Below are positions 35,191 to 44,949 of a stretch of 64,000 nucleotides of DNA, one piece after another (the stretch's first letter is position 1; each line of letters begins with the position of its first letter). The notes beneath the pieces were generated by a model. That model did not search any database, was not told the origin of the DNA, and worked only from the letters and a program-made list of their open reading frames with translations. Position numbers and translations under genes: made by a program. Origin of the DNA: Lepas anatifera (Eukaryota > Arthropoda > Thecostraca > Lepadidae); the NCBI GenBank assembly GCA_034440635.1, contig JAOTON010002243.1:660501-724500 (forward strand), in the 5' to 3' direction.

Positions 35191-37020
35191 GAGAATCGTC
35201 AGAGCCCTAGTGCTCACCAGCCCTGTATCCGAGGACACTAATAACACTTTACTACTCTACTCTACTATCTTTACCACCCTGTTCATACTGATCGTGAGAT
35301 AAAGTCGCATATACCAGAATATAAATAAGCAGAATCAGTTGTTGCCAAGGCCATGAAATGCTGCAGTAACTCCGTGCCACATCGCAGTCAGCGCAGCCGA
35401 GGCAGGGACGAATGTGCCTCATCGGCCATCTGATCTAATCATGTCTTACATCTGACTGGCCAATAGCCAACTTTACTTGAAACTAAAGGTTTTGGACACA
35501 AAAACACCACTATTCCTCAAGGTGTTAGACACAAAGCGAAGTGCCTCACACCACCTTCATTGATGCTCATGGCAGCGAGAGTGTGCTTTGGTGATGCAAA
35601 TTCAGGGCTCTTGTCTAGTGATAGGTAGCAGGCATACTTATATGCATAGCGTTCTGGCTCCAGGTTCACTGTTCCTCCTCTGAATGAACCTTAAGGTTAC
35701 GGACCCATTTGAAAGTGGTTAGGCAGTGCCGTAAGCGGCTTCATGGAAGCGCCACCACTACAAATTTGATATTCTTAGGGCTGAAACACACAGCTCTAGC
35801 ATGCAGAAAACCACTGCCGAGTGACATCGAAAAATGTTCAAATAAAACTACCATGGATAGCTCGCCAAGACCGTTTGCTTGCATCCCTGCCGTTCGGGGC
35901 AGACCCCGTTCAAGTTGTTTGGCAGCATTACGTCATCAGGGCTGGAGAGGCATCATAGTTACTATGCAGGGCATTGGCAAAATTACACTTTTTCGAAGCT
36001 CTAAATAACCTATTTTAGAACTGTATCAACAAAACTTATATGGTTGAACAGAAAGCTGAAAGATTTTCATTTGTGAAACCATCAGACGTTTTGCGAAAAC
36101 TCCAGTGAAGAATATTATGTTTACAAATTTTCTAGAGCGTATCAAAATAATGCCAGCTTCAGCACTAACAGCTGTTTGCAGTAAGACTAATCTCGATTTT
36201 GATTGGCTGTTAATTGCTGACCTTTGATTGGCTGTTGGTGGTAGCTGCAGCAGAAGACAATAAACACCGGTGATCTCTTGAGCGAAGGTAAACTTATTTC
36301 TCTTGACTATCAATAAAAGCGGATGGATTATAACGAGTTTGCAGGTAATATTTAGACGTTAGGTGTTATGGTACTTCTCTTAATCCATGCAGATGGGCAT
36401 GGTTAGAAATTTCAGTGGGTTTTCGTTACATCAAGCTTCAGGTATTGATCGACCCCAACGGTCGCATGTGCTACATGGCTTCATCCTTCTCGACGCTTCT
36501 GCATTTCTTTATTAAGCAGTCATATGATCAGCGTGTTGGTGCTGATAATTTGAATTTACGTGATGAAGGGTATTCAAATTAGCGATTGAGGAGCTAGAAA
36601 TTGCTGATAGGTATTTGCATGTTGTTGCTGATTTATCTGTGTCTGTATACTTGTCAAAATCACTGTTCACGGTTGCATCAATTCAAGTAGGCCTGAGTTG
36701 ATCAAATAAATGCATGCCCTTCAACAAATCCTTTGAAGTGCCGTGATTTTTTCATTAGATTTACGTAAAATACGCAGCTCGCCGTTGAGATCAAGGTTAC
36801 TGTCAAATGGGTGAAACAAGTTGATTTCGATTTATACTAGATTGCTGCCAAATACGCCCAAACTTGGTATGTTCCAGCTGATCCTTCCAAAAACTTAGTA
36901 GAATCTCCTAGAACTTAGTAGGAAAGGGCGGTGACGTTATCAGGGGAGGACTATATTTAATAGGAAACTTGTTTGTACCCGTAGTTAAAGTACCCTGGTT
37001 CGGGGCATCTGCGCCCCTCA
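35191..37020. other. No gene seen
   Basis: Only frames under 100 codons and no recognised domain, terminal repeat or RNA gene. Confidence 0.4.
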
Positions 37021-37029
37021 CTCGCAGCA

Positions 37030-37152
37030 CCTGTCCACTCGGCTCGCTGCTGTTGTCTACAACAACTTCCAGCGAGTTACCCAGCGAATGCCTGTCTGTT
37101 CGGCTCGCTGCTGTTGTCTACAGCGATCTTCAGTGAATTAGCCAACGAGTGC
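37030..37152. repeat. 61-bp tandem duplication
   Basis: Two diverged copies of a unit containing TCGGCTCGCTGCTGTTGTCT, at about 37040 and 37101. They lie just upstream of the satellite array but are unrelated to it in sequence. Confidence 0.75.
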
Positions 37153-37325
37153 CTGTAGGTGGTCCGAGATTACACTCCTGGCGCGCCGGTATAGCGACTA
37201 ACTTGCCGAACGTGTTAATTAGAACTTTGCAAAGTGAAGGCAGGTGTACAGAGCTGAAATTGAGATCCGACAACGATATGAGGGGATTCAGGCTTCAGCA
37301 TGCAGCCGCTTTGTGTCGACCAGCA

Positions 37326-38468
37326 GTGAGCGGGCAGTGAGCGGGCAGTGAGTGCACTCGGTCCTGAATATACGGGTAGTGCAGTACACTCGGTCCGGAA
37401 TATACGGGTAGTGCAGTACACTCGGTCCTGAATATACGGGTAGTGCAGTACACTCGGTCCTGAATATACAGGCAGTCAGTGCACTCGGTCCTGAATATAC
37501 GGTGCAGTACACTTGGTCCTAAAAATACGGGTAGTGCAGTACACTCGGTCCTGAAAATACGGGTAGTGCAGTACACTCGGTCCTGAATATACGGGTAGTG
37601 TAGTACACTCGGTCCTGAATATACGGGTAGTGCAGTACACTCGGTCCTGAATATACGGGTAGTACAGTACACTCGGTCCTGAATATACGGGTAGTGCAGT
37701 ACACTCGGTCCTGAATATACGGGTAGTGCAGTACACTCGGTCCTGAATATACGGGTAGTGCAGTACACTCGGTCCTGAATATACGGGCAGTCAGTGCACT
37801 CGGTCCTGAATATACGGGCTGTGCAGTATACGGGTCCTGAATATACGAGTAGTGCAGTACACTCGGTCCTGAATATACGGGTAGTATAGTACACTCGGTC
37901 CTGAATATACGGGTAGTGCAGTACACTCGGTCCTGAATATACGGGTAGTGCAGTACACTCGGTCCTGAATATACGGGTAGTGCAGTACACTCGGTCCTGA
38001 ATATACGGGTAGTGTAGTACACTCGGTCCTGAATATACGGGTAGTGCAGTACACTCGGTCCTGAATACACGGGTAGTGCAGTACACTCGATCCTGAATAT
38101 ACGGGTAGTGCAGTACACTCGGTCCTGAATATACGGGTAGTGTAGTACACTCGGTCCTGAATATACGGGTAGTGCAGTACACTCGGTCCTGAATATACGG
38201 GTAGTGCAGTACACTCAGTCCTGAATATACGGGTAGTGCAGTACACTCGGTCCTGAATATACGGGTAGTATAGTACACTCGGTCCTGAATATACGGGTAG
38301 TGCAGTACACTCGGTCCTGAATATACGGGTAGTGCAGTACACTCGGTCCTGAATATACGGGTAGTGTAGTACACTCGGTCCTGAATATACGGGTAGTGCA
38401 GTACACTCGGTCCTGAATATACGGGTAGTATAGTACACTCGGTCCTGAATATACGGGCAGTGCAGTAT
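37326..38468. repeat. 32-bp satellite array, about 35 copies
   Basis: The unit is close to GTGCAGTACACTCGGTCC followed by TGAATATACGGGTA, with high identity and few substitutions. Because 32 is not a multiple of 3, the reading frame rotates through the array, yet minus-strand frames of 401, 279 and 231 codons remain open. They have no other coding sign. Variant units carrying GTGCAGTATACGGGTCC occur at about 37821 and at the right edge, foreshadowing the next array. Confidence 0.95.
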
Positions 38469-39172
38469 ACGGGTCCTGAGTGAGCGGGCAGTGCCAGCAC
38501 ACTCAGCCCTGAGCGAGCGGGCAGTGCAGTACACGGGTCCTGAGTGAGCGGGCAGTGCCAGCATACTCAGCCCTGAGCGAGCGGGCAGTGCAGTATACGG
38601 GTCCTGAGTGAGCGGGCAGTGCCAGCACACTCAGCCCTGAGCGAGCGGGCAGTGCAGTACACGGGTCCTGAGTGAGCGGGCAGTGCCAGCACACTCAGCC
38701 CTGAGCGAGCGGGCAGTGCAGTATACGGGTCCTGAGTGAGCGGGCAGTGCCAGCACACTCAGCCCTGAGCGAGCGGGCAGTGCAGTATACGGGTCCTGAG
38801 TGAGCGGGCAAAGCCAGCACACTCAGCCCTGAGCGAGCGGGCAGTGCAGTATACGGGTCCCGAGTGAGCGGGCAGTGCCAGCACACTCAGCCCTGAGCGA
38901 GCGGGCAGTGCAGTACACGGGTCCTGAGTGAGCGGGCAGTACCAGCACACTCAGCCCTGAGCGAGCGGGCAGTGCAGTATACGGGTCCTGAGTGAGCGGG
39001 CAGTGCCAGCACACTCAGCCCTGAGCGAGCGGGCAGTGCAGTATACGGGTCCTGAGTGAGCGGGCAGTGCCAGCATACTCAGCCCTGAGCGAGCGGGCAG
39101 TGCAGTATACGGGTCCTGAGTGAGCGGGCAGTGCCAGCACACTGGCCCTGAGCGAGCGGGCAGTACCAGCGC
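38469..39172. repeat. 64-bp higher-order repeat, about 11 copies
   Basis: Each unit is a 33-bp half (GTGAGCGGGCAGTGCCAGCA then CACTCAGCCCTGA) plus a 31-bp half (GCGAGCGGGCAGTGCAGTAT then ACGGGTCCTGA). Both halves are recognisable variants of the neighbouring 32-bp monomer. The units are nearly identical to each other, so the dimer amplified as a block. Confidence 0.95.
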
Positions 39173-39401
39173 GTTTTCTGTGGAGCAGCTACGTTCCAAC
39201 CGGGAGGAGCCGCTGGTCCAGCTCGTTGCCATAGCCAAAACGCGTTCCGCAAATTCCAATGGCCAAACGGATGATGCCCTCGCTACAAACGGCCGGAAAT
39301 AGACCAAATGGTTATAGGTCAATTCTTTGTCCTGAGGTTAGGTCATCCTTTCAATTTAACCCAACAGAGCAATATGATGACATTCGAACTGCAGTAGTCA
39401 A

Positions 39402-39800
39402 CAGTGGCGGATCTAGCCGGTCGGTTTGGGAGGGGCAAACCAAAGTCAAAACTCGAAAAGCAAAAAAAACATAAAAAACGTCACGCCGTGAAAGCTCCAC
39501 TACAATATCACTTGCCGGTTTGCCGATAAAATTTTGGGTATTTGAGGCAAAAAAACGTCACGGGTTGAAAAATATGGGCTCGAGATACTTTTTGCAGTCC
39601 AAGGCCCAATATTTACACTGAACTTAACTGGTTCTGTTAGAAGTTGAGAATTGAAGCACCAAAATCTTGCTTATAAACTAAAAAGGAGTCGGGGGAAAAA
39701 AGGAGGTCGACCACTTTGGGGGCGGGCATAAACATAGTTTTGCCCCGAGCTTTTCCGTTTGGGGGCAAATGCCTTTTTGCCCCCCTTGGATTCGCCACTG
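39402..39800. mobile_element. hAT-type MITE, copy 1, 8-bp TSD
   Basis: Element of 399 bp flanked by a perfect 8-bp direct repeat GTAGTCAA (39394-39401 and 39801-39808). The termini are CAGTGGCGGATCTAG and GGATTCGCCACTG (complement CAGTGGCGAATCC). An 8-bp duplication and a CAGTG-starting inverted repeat are typical of the hAT superfamily. It has no transposase. It is repeated in inverted orientation at 40736-41119. Confidence 0.9.
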
Positions 39801-40462
39801 GTAGTCAATGAATTGCAGGGGGGCCTAAATAACTGCCATATATGTTCTGGCTCGCAATTAATTGGTGAAAAAGGAACACATGATAATACCAGTAGCGTCT
39901 CGTCTTTAAAATGTAACGTCGTCTCGATTAACCTCAATGTGGCCCTTCTCTGAACATGTGGGCACTCTATCGATTTGCCCTCTCAAGAGCTTTCAAATAG
40001 CCCGGCATATATTGTTCTTGCCAAGTGCAGGACACAAGTGGTGTCTGAATATGGCTTCCATGATATTTGTGCTTGAATGTATATTCTCAAACTCGTGCTG
40101 TGCAGTGACCAATTATGCCCTAGCATATGACCTGGTTAAAAATGCGATGCCATGACACTGAGAAAGTAAGTCCAGCTCTGGATAAATGGCGTTAGGAAAA
40201 GTTTCTAACCGCAGAGTGTTGCAAAAATGACCTAGGACCCTTAAAAGGTGATAAATCAGAAGACAGTAAAAACGCTAAAAGACTTAGAACCCACCAGTCG
40301 GCAAAATGGCAAACAAAAAGCTAAAATGTAAAATCATAAGATGAAGGCAGCCTAAAAAGGCAAAACAAATTCCAAAGTCCAGAAACTAAAACGCCTAAAC
40401 CCTAAAAAGCCAAAAAAGGCTAAGACTAGGCAAATATAAAAAACATGGGATTATGTAAATAC

Positions 40463-40489
40463 AACGTCTTGGTCCTTAACCGTCGTCAG
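40463..40489 (-). ncRNA. Decayed hammerhead-like motif
   Basis: The minus strand reads CTGACGA, then a stem (CGGTTAAGGACC), then AAGACG. Box I is near the CUGAUGA consensus, with the tolerated position 7 changed. Box II reads AAGAC instead of GAAAC, so the ribozyme is presumably inactive. Confidence 0.4.
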
Positions 40490-40735
40490 GCGAGGAGTGC
40501 AAGATGGAGGTGGCTAGAGGCCCAATGTAGACTCTTTAGCTTACATCAAGGGAAATGACCTAGGGCCTTAGATGTTAAGTGTCGAGTAAAAGGCGAAAGG
40601 CATGAGAATGTCCCTAAAAACTGAAACCAACCGTAAATAGAAAGGCAAGAAAAATTAAAAATACTTTGAATCCCACAACAGATCCCTGCAGAGACACCGC
40701 AGAAGTAAAATGAGCATAAAAACCCCGAATGGACC

Positions 40736-41119
40736 CAGTGGCGGATCCAGGGGGGAGGACAAAAAGGCAATTGCCCCCCAAACGGAAAAGCTCGGGGCAA
40801 AACTATGTTTTAGCCCCCCTCAAAGCGATCGACCTCCTTTTTCCCCGACTCCTTTTTAGCTTGTAAGCAAGATTTTGGTGCTTCAACTTTCAACTTCAAA
40901 CAGAATTAGTGAAGTTCAGTGTAAGTATTGGGGCTTGGATAGGAAAAAAGTATCTAGAGCCCATATTTTTCACCCCGTGGCATTTTTTTGCTTTTCGTCT
41001 CCAGTTCCCAAAATCCTACCGAAAAGGCATATTGTAACGCAATTTTTCACTGCGTGTTATTTTTTTGCTTTTCGACTTTTGTTTGCCCCTCCCGAACCAA
41101 CCGGCTAGATCCGCCACTG
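40736..41119. mobile_element. hAT-type MITE, copy 2, 8-bp TSD
   Basis: Element of 384 bp flanked by perfect AATGGACC (40728-40735 and 41120-41127). The ends are CAGTGGCGGATCCAG and CTAGATCCGCCACTG. The interior is the reverse-complement relative of 39402-39800, including GCCCCGAGCTTTTCCGTTTG read on the other strand. It is inserted in the PLE terminal repeat. Confidence 0.9.
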
Positions 41120-41346
41120 AATGGACCTAAAATGGGTGCAAAAGCACAAATGAGACGTACAGTGAGCTAAAACGCTGCTGAAAAGAACCAAACTTGGTGG
41201 GAAACTAAACTTTTGTACATGAAATAGAACTGTACATGTGAAATAAAATTCCAAGTATACACTAAAACGCAATAAAATACACAAAACCTAAAGAAAAGCG
41301 CAGACAGAAACAAGAGGGAACTGAAAGTCAGGGAAAGGTAAAACAC

Positions 41347-41373
41347 GACGTTTCGGTCCTGGACCATCATCAG
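41347..41373 (-). ncRNA. Small hammerhead ribozyme motif, PLE type
   Basis: On the minus strand, CTGATGA is followed by stem II (GGTCC/GGACC around one A), then GAAAC and GTC. Both catalytic boxes (CUGAUGA, GAAA) are intact. Stem III is almost absent: ACGT is self-complementary, as in small hammerhead variants of Penelope-like elements reported to cleave as dimers. A second intact copy lies in opposite orientation at 46258-46284. Confidence 0.6.
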
Positions 41374-41414
41374 GTGTAAGGCAGTGGAAGAGTGTGAACG
41401 AGACCCCTGAGGTA

Positions 41415-41586
<172 letters not shown>

Positions 41587-41620
41587 CAACGAATAAGCAG
41601 CCAAGAGGATGACTGTGTCC

Positions 41621-41812
41621 TCAGACTGGTTTGCGTTGTCTGATTAGGATAGATTCGGAAATTTTGCGGTCATGACCATCCCTAGTGAGTTTCAAAATTT
41701 TAATAGCCAAAAAAATCCGTGGTAAGGCTCTGGTCTTGGTGAACCAGTCGTCGATAGTCCCCGAAAGGCGTGTTGTGCCGTTTGTGGCATGCACCCCCAA
41801 GGTGTTCATTAA
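41621..41812 (-). pseudogene. PLE GIY-YIG domain, C-terminal half
   Basis: On the minus strand, directly after the TTAA target, the sequence reads NEHLGGACHKRHNTPFGD with RLVHQ. A one-base difference in an A7/T7 tract (about 41707-41713) then shifts the frame to AIKILKLTRDGHDRKISES with ILIRQRKP, ending at a stop. NEH supplies the catalytic Glu region, and the trailing E-x-x-I-x-x-x-x-P is typical of the end of PLE GIY-YIG domains. The N-terminal half is 4.25 kb away at 46067-46257, separated by the piggyBac element. Confidence 0.75.
41809..41812. other. piggyBac target site, left TTAA
   Basis: TTAA immediately before CCCGCGCGG. It is duplicated at 46067-46070. Confidence 0.95.
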
Positions 41813-42892
41813 CCCGCGCGGCGCTGGGGTCTCCAGCCGAACGCGCGGGGCTGGGGGTAAATTTTACCCCCCTGTTATCTCCTGAACTAATCGTCCGATT
41901 TGGAAAATTCAAACGCCAATCGAAAGATCTCATCACGAACAACTAAAAACATGTACTTAATTTAAAGTTTGAGGTCAAGGCCAAGGTCAAACTGAGGTCA
42001 GCTGTCAAAAGCGTGGTTTTTGAGGTTGCAATGCTACGGAGATCAGGCAATGGAAGCTATGAGCTTCATACTTCATGGAAAGCCTTCACTTGAATGCAGC
42101 AAGATGCTTTGAGACCATTGGGCTGGTGACATGACCGGGTCAGGTCAAGATCAGGTCACCAAAGGTCACCATATTTTTGTACCCCAATGTGGCCATGCGA
42201 TACATGTTTTTGGGCCATTTTGCATGTCGAATTCAGCTATGATGTTCAGAGAATCATATCTGAAATACTCTGGTCTCAACTTGCACAGCCGGGGTCAAGG
42301 TCAGGTCACCAAAGGTCAATTTTGGAAGTTCATATTTTTTGAAAAATGACACAATGTCTGGGACCAGTTTTGTCTTAGGAACACTATAAAAGTAGTGTAA
42401 AGCGTGTACGAGGTCATCCTGGGTCAAAAAGTCTAATTATAGATTGTTGATGGGCGAAAAATCAGCTGCGAAATGTAAAGTGTGTTTTCCTTCTGCCATA
42501 ACCATTTCACCTTCATAGTTTTGTACGCGATAAGTTCTCCCTTCGTAACTTTCCTGTTTTGCGTTTTTGTATCGGATCAAAAAGAAAAGGCACAATTGCA
42601 TTATACGATAACGTTTATTCTTATCTCGTTACAAAACAGGCGTTCGTTTGGCGTAAGAAATTTGATAAAGCACAGAAGAAAAGGAGATATGTGCACACAT
42701 CAAGCAGCACGTATAAATAATGTCTACGCACAGACCAAAAAGGCACTATGTACACGTTTTCTGAGATTCACAGAAAATCCCCACGCCTACACGTAATACC
42801 ACGCACAATACTCGCTGTACTCGCGCACAGTACAGCACCTGACTCGCTGTCAGTAAACATATCAGACACTGCGCAAGAGATCGTTCTCGCGC

Positions 42893-43206
42893 TCACTCGC
42901 CAGTGCCACTCGCGCACTTTTGGCACACCCGGACGAGCCGGCAGTGCCTCTCACAGACGAACTTTTGACACTGGGAGCAGGGTGGCTTCCTGGTCAGCTT
43001 ATCTTTCTTCCTTTTGAAGTGTCCTGTGCCTCTCAGCTCCTCCAAGCAGGCCACACATCGCCCTTTATCGGCTGTCTGGGGACCAGCCGTGGCAGTGACG
43101 GCGCTGCTGAGACTGACGCTGGTGGCGGCGCTGCTGGGACCGGCGCTGGGACCGGCGCTGGGACCAGCACTGGGGGCGGCACTGGGGGGCGGAGCTGGGG
43201 CCGGCA
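42893..43206 (-). CDS. piggyBac transposase, C-terminal Cys-rich exon
   Basis: An A/P/S-rich linker (about 35 residues) is followed by a cross-brace zinc-binding domain. Its visible ligands are CVAC, CSQC, CERHC and CQKC, the C-x2-C, C-x2-C, C-x4-C-x3-H, C-x2-C-like arrangement of piggyBac C-terminal domains, which bind the element's ends. It is in the same frame as the catalytic part but separated by several stops (43222-43300). A 99-nt GT-AG intron (43305 to 43207, donor GTCAGT, branch-like CTGAC) would remove all of them and keep the frame. It ends at a stop after ASGTGE. Confidence 0.75.
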
Positions 43207-43297
43207 CTGATCTTGAGGCCTGTCACACATGTCAGGGCCGACAGCGCACTGCTGTTGAGACCAGTCAGGCTCGCAACTCTCTCAGCTACTGCACCAG

Positions 43298-44902
43298 CTA
43301 CTGACCCATGGCGTACATGATCGAACGCCGAGCACCTGTCTTCACTTGCGCAGCACCGTGCCCACGGTTCAGCATGAGGACTGTGGAGGTATTCACCTGT
43401 GCCACGCCCATCAGAAAGAAGAAGAAGGCGGTCGGCCAGCGGGTGACGGGAGGTTTGTACATGTAGTACCCAGTGATGGCGTCCATCACGTCCACGCTAC
43501 CCTTCGTCGCGTTGTAGTACAGCACGAGATCGGGTTTGTTGGTGCGGCTGTCCACGAGCGCGGTCCTGTGCTGAGTTGACACAGCCAGCACCAGCTTGCC
43601 GGGCTTGTGGCAGGTGGACACCAGGGTGACGTCGTTGCGGAAGGCGAACAGGTGGGTGTCCACTTGTCGGCCCCGGGCTTCTGTCAGCTCCTTTGGCAGG
43701 AACTTGCGGCGCTTGTTGATGGTCCCCACCACTGTGAGCCGCTCCGCCAGCAGGTCCTCCGTCAGGGGTATGGACGTGAAGTACCTGTCCATCGTCACAT
43801 TGCGGCCGGTGCCGGCCACCTCCCGCACCATGTGCTTCACCATCTCTGGCACTGACTCGAAGAATGTGCCAGGAGGTGCCAGCTCGGGAGCCGCCGGCCT
43901 GCCAGAGTACGGCCACATCTTGAACATGTAGCGGTGGTTTGCGTCCGCCACCGTCCGCACGAGTAGGCCGTACTTTCCCGGCTTGCTGGGCAGGTACATT
44001 TTGAATGGGCACCGGCCCCGGAACCGCACCAGACTTTCGTCCAGTGTGAGACACTCCAAGGGGCGGAAGTGCCGACGCAGGTTCTGGTCGATTTCGTTGA
44101 AGATCTCGCGAAGGTGGCAGAACTTGTCTCCCGGCCGTCTGTCCTCGCGAGTGTTCAGGTCGTCAAACGACACGAACTGGAGCAGTTTTGAGAACCGCTT
44201 TCTGCCCATTGTCGCCGTGAAGATGGCCGGTCCGGTCGCCGTGTTGAACAGCTCTCTCAGCGTGAGTCGGCTGTAGAAGCCCCGCAGGATGCACAGGCCC
44301 AGAAACGCGCACATTTCTGTGTGAGTGACGTCTTGGAGCCTGTGTGCGGTCTTCTCTGTTGTACTGGCACTGCACGCTGCCTCGATGCGCTGCCGTTCCT
44401 GCCGCAGCCGGTCGTTGGTGTGCGCAACGATTTTCTCGATGATGGCATCCGTGATGAATAGCTTGAATGCTTCAGCCTCGCTCCTCACGTTTCTAGCACG
44501 CCCACGAACGGCAGCGGCCTCGGTGAGAATGTTGGCCGGGTCGCGGCGCCGGCGGGCGGGTGGCGGCGTGGTCTGCCACTCGGCGATCACAGACTGCCGT
44601 CTGTCACGCACAACGTACGGCCCGGCGTCACTCGGCGGATGAGGCTGCAGGTCAGCCTGGTCCAGAACCTGCTGCGATCTGGTCAGCTGCTGCCGACTCA
44701 CAGGCGGTGGTGGTGGATCGGCGTCCGACTCGGCGTCGGACAGCTCGTCCACGTACTCGGCCAGAGCGTCCTCGTCGCTGTCGATGGCCGCGGCCGGCGG
44801 CACGTACTCGTCACCGTCACTTTCCAGCCCACTCGAGTCCGACACTTCGGCTATCAGCGAGGCCGCCTCAGCAGGTGTCAGCGTGCGGACACGGCGAGAC
44901 AT
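43298..44902 (-). CDS. piggyBac transposase, catalytic part
   Basis: I chose ATG at 44902 (MSRRVRTLTPAE); the frame continues 16 codons further upstream without another ATG. An acidic N-terminus (DSD, DEL, DAESDAD) precedes the DDE_Tnp_1_7-type domain. Numbering from the upstream end of the frame (subtract 16 from this ATG), the Asp residues aligned to the catalytic set are all present: D304 in LTLDESLVRFRGRCPFKMYL, D388 in NVTMDRYFTSIPL, and D487 and D490 in KGSVDVMD. KPGKYG and TRWPTAFF are also conserved. The 534-codon frame ends near the end of the catalytic domain and is probably spliced to the Cys-rich exon, for about 635 residues. No break is visible, so it may be active. It is GC-rich compared with its flanks. 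The function is TTAA-specific cut-and-paste transposition in the nucleus. Confidence 0.92.
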   Translation of the reverse strand: MSRRVRTLTPAEAASLIAEVSDSSGLESDGDEYVPPAAAIDSDEDALAEYVDELSDAESDADPPPPPVSRQQLTRSQQVLDQADLQPHPPSDAGPYVVRDRRQSVIAEWQTTPPPARRRRDPANILTEAAAVRGRARNVRSEAEAFKLFITDAIIEKIVAHTNDRLRQERQRIEAACSASTTEKTAHRLQDVTHTEMCAFLGLCILRGFYSRLTLRELFNTATGPAIFTATMGRKRFSKLLQFVSFDDLNTREDRRPGDKFCHLREIFNEIDQNLRRHFRPLECLTLDESLVRFRGRCPFKMYLPSKPGKYGLLVRTVADANHRYMFKMWPYSGRPAAPELAPPGTFFESVPEMVKHMVREVAGTGRNVTMDRYFTSIPLTEDLLAERLTVVGTINKRRKFLPKELTEARGRQVDTHLFAFRNDVTLVSTCHKPGKLVLAVSTQHRTALVDSRTNKPDLVLYYNATKGSVDVMDAITGYYMYKPPVTRWPTAFFFFLMGVAQVNTSTVLMLNRGHGAAQVKTGARRSIMYAMGQ

Positions 44903-44949
44903 GGTGTCTCCCGTCGATCGCGAGCGATGACTGAGGCACAAATCGTTCA

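Larger units (their letters stand above)
40140..41398 (-). mobile_element. Penelope-like element terminal-repeat region
   Basis: Minus-strand copy of the sequence also seen at 49690-50870. Shared phrases include GGTTTTTATGC, GATCTGTTGTGGG, TTGGTTTCAGTTTTTA, CATTTCCCTTGAT and, beyond them, GCCACCTCCATCTT. Read on the minus strand, the segment nearest 41398 carries the hammerhead-like core. A hAT MITE (40736-41119) interrupts it; removing one copy of AATGGACC rejoins the repeat. It is continuous with the GIY-YIG remnant at 41621-41812 through the GT microsatellite. Confidence 0.65.

Noticed and set aside
37295..38500. 401-codon repeat protein on the minus strand
   Set aside because: It is a by-product of the 32-bp satellite. 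The frame rotates every unit and continues equally well in other frames.
37326..39172. CRISPR array
   Set aside because: The repeats are contiguous with no unique spacers, and the genome is eukaryotic.
38503..39322. Series of 63-codon frames spaced 64 bp apart
   Set aside because: Identical shadows of the higher-order repeat, not genes.
43346..44934. Several plus-strand frames over the transposase
   Set aside because: Antisense shadows of a GC-rich gene; none has a domain.
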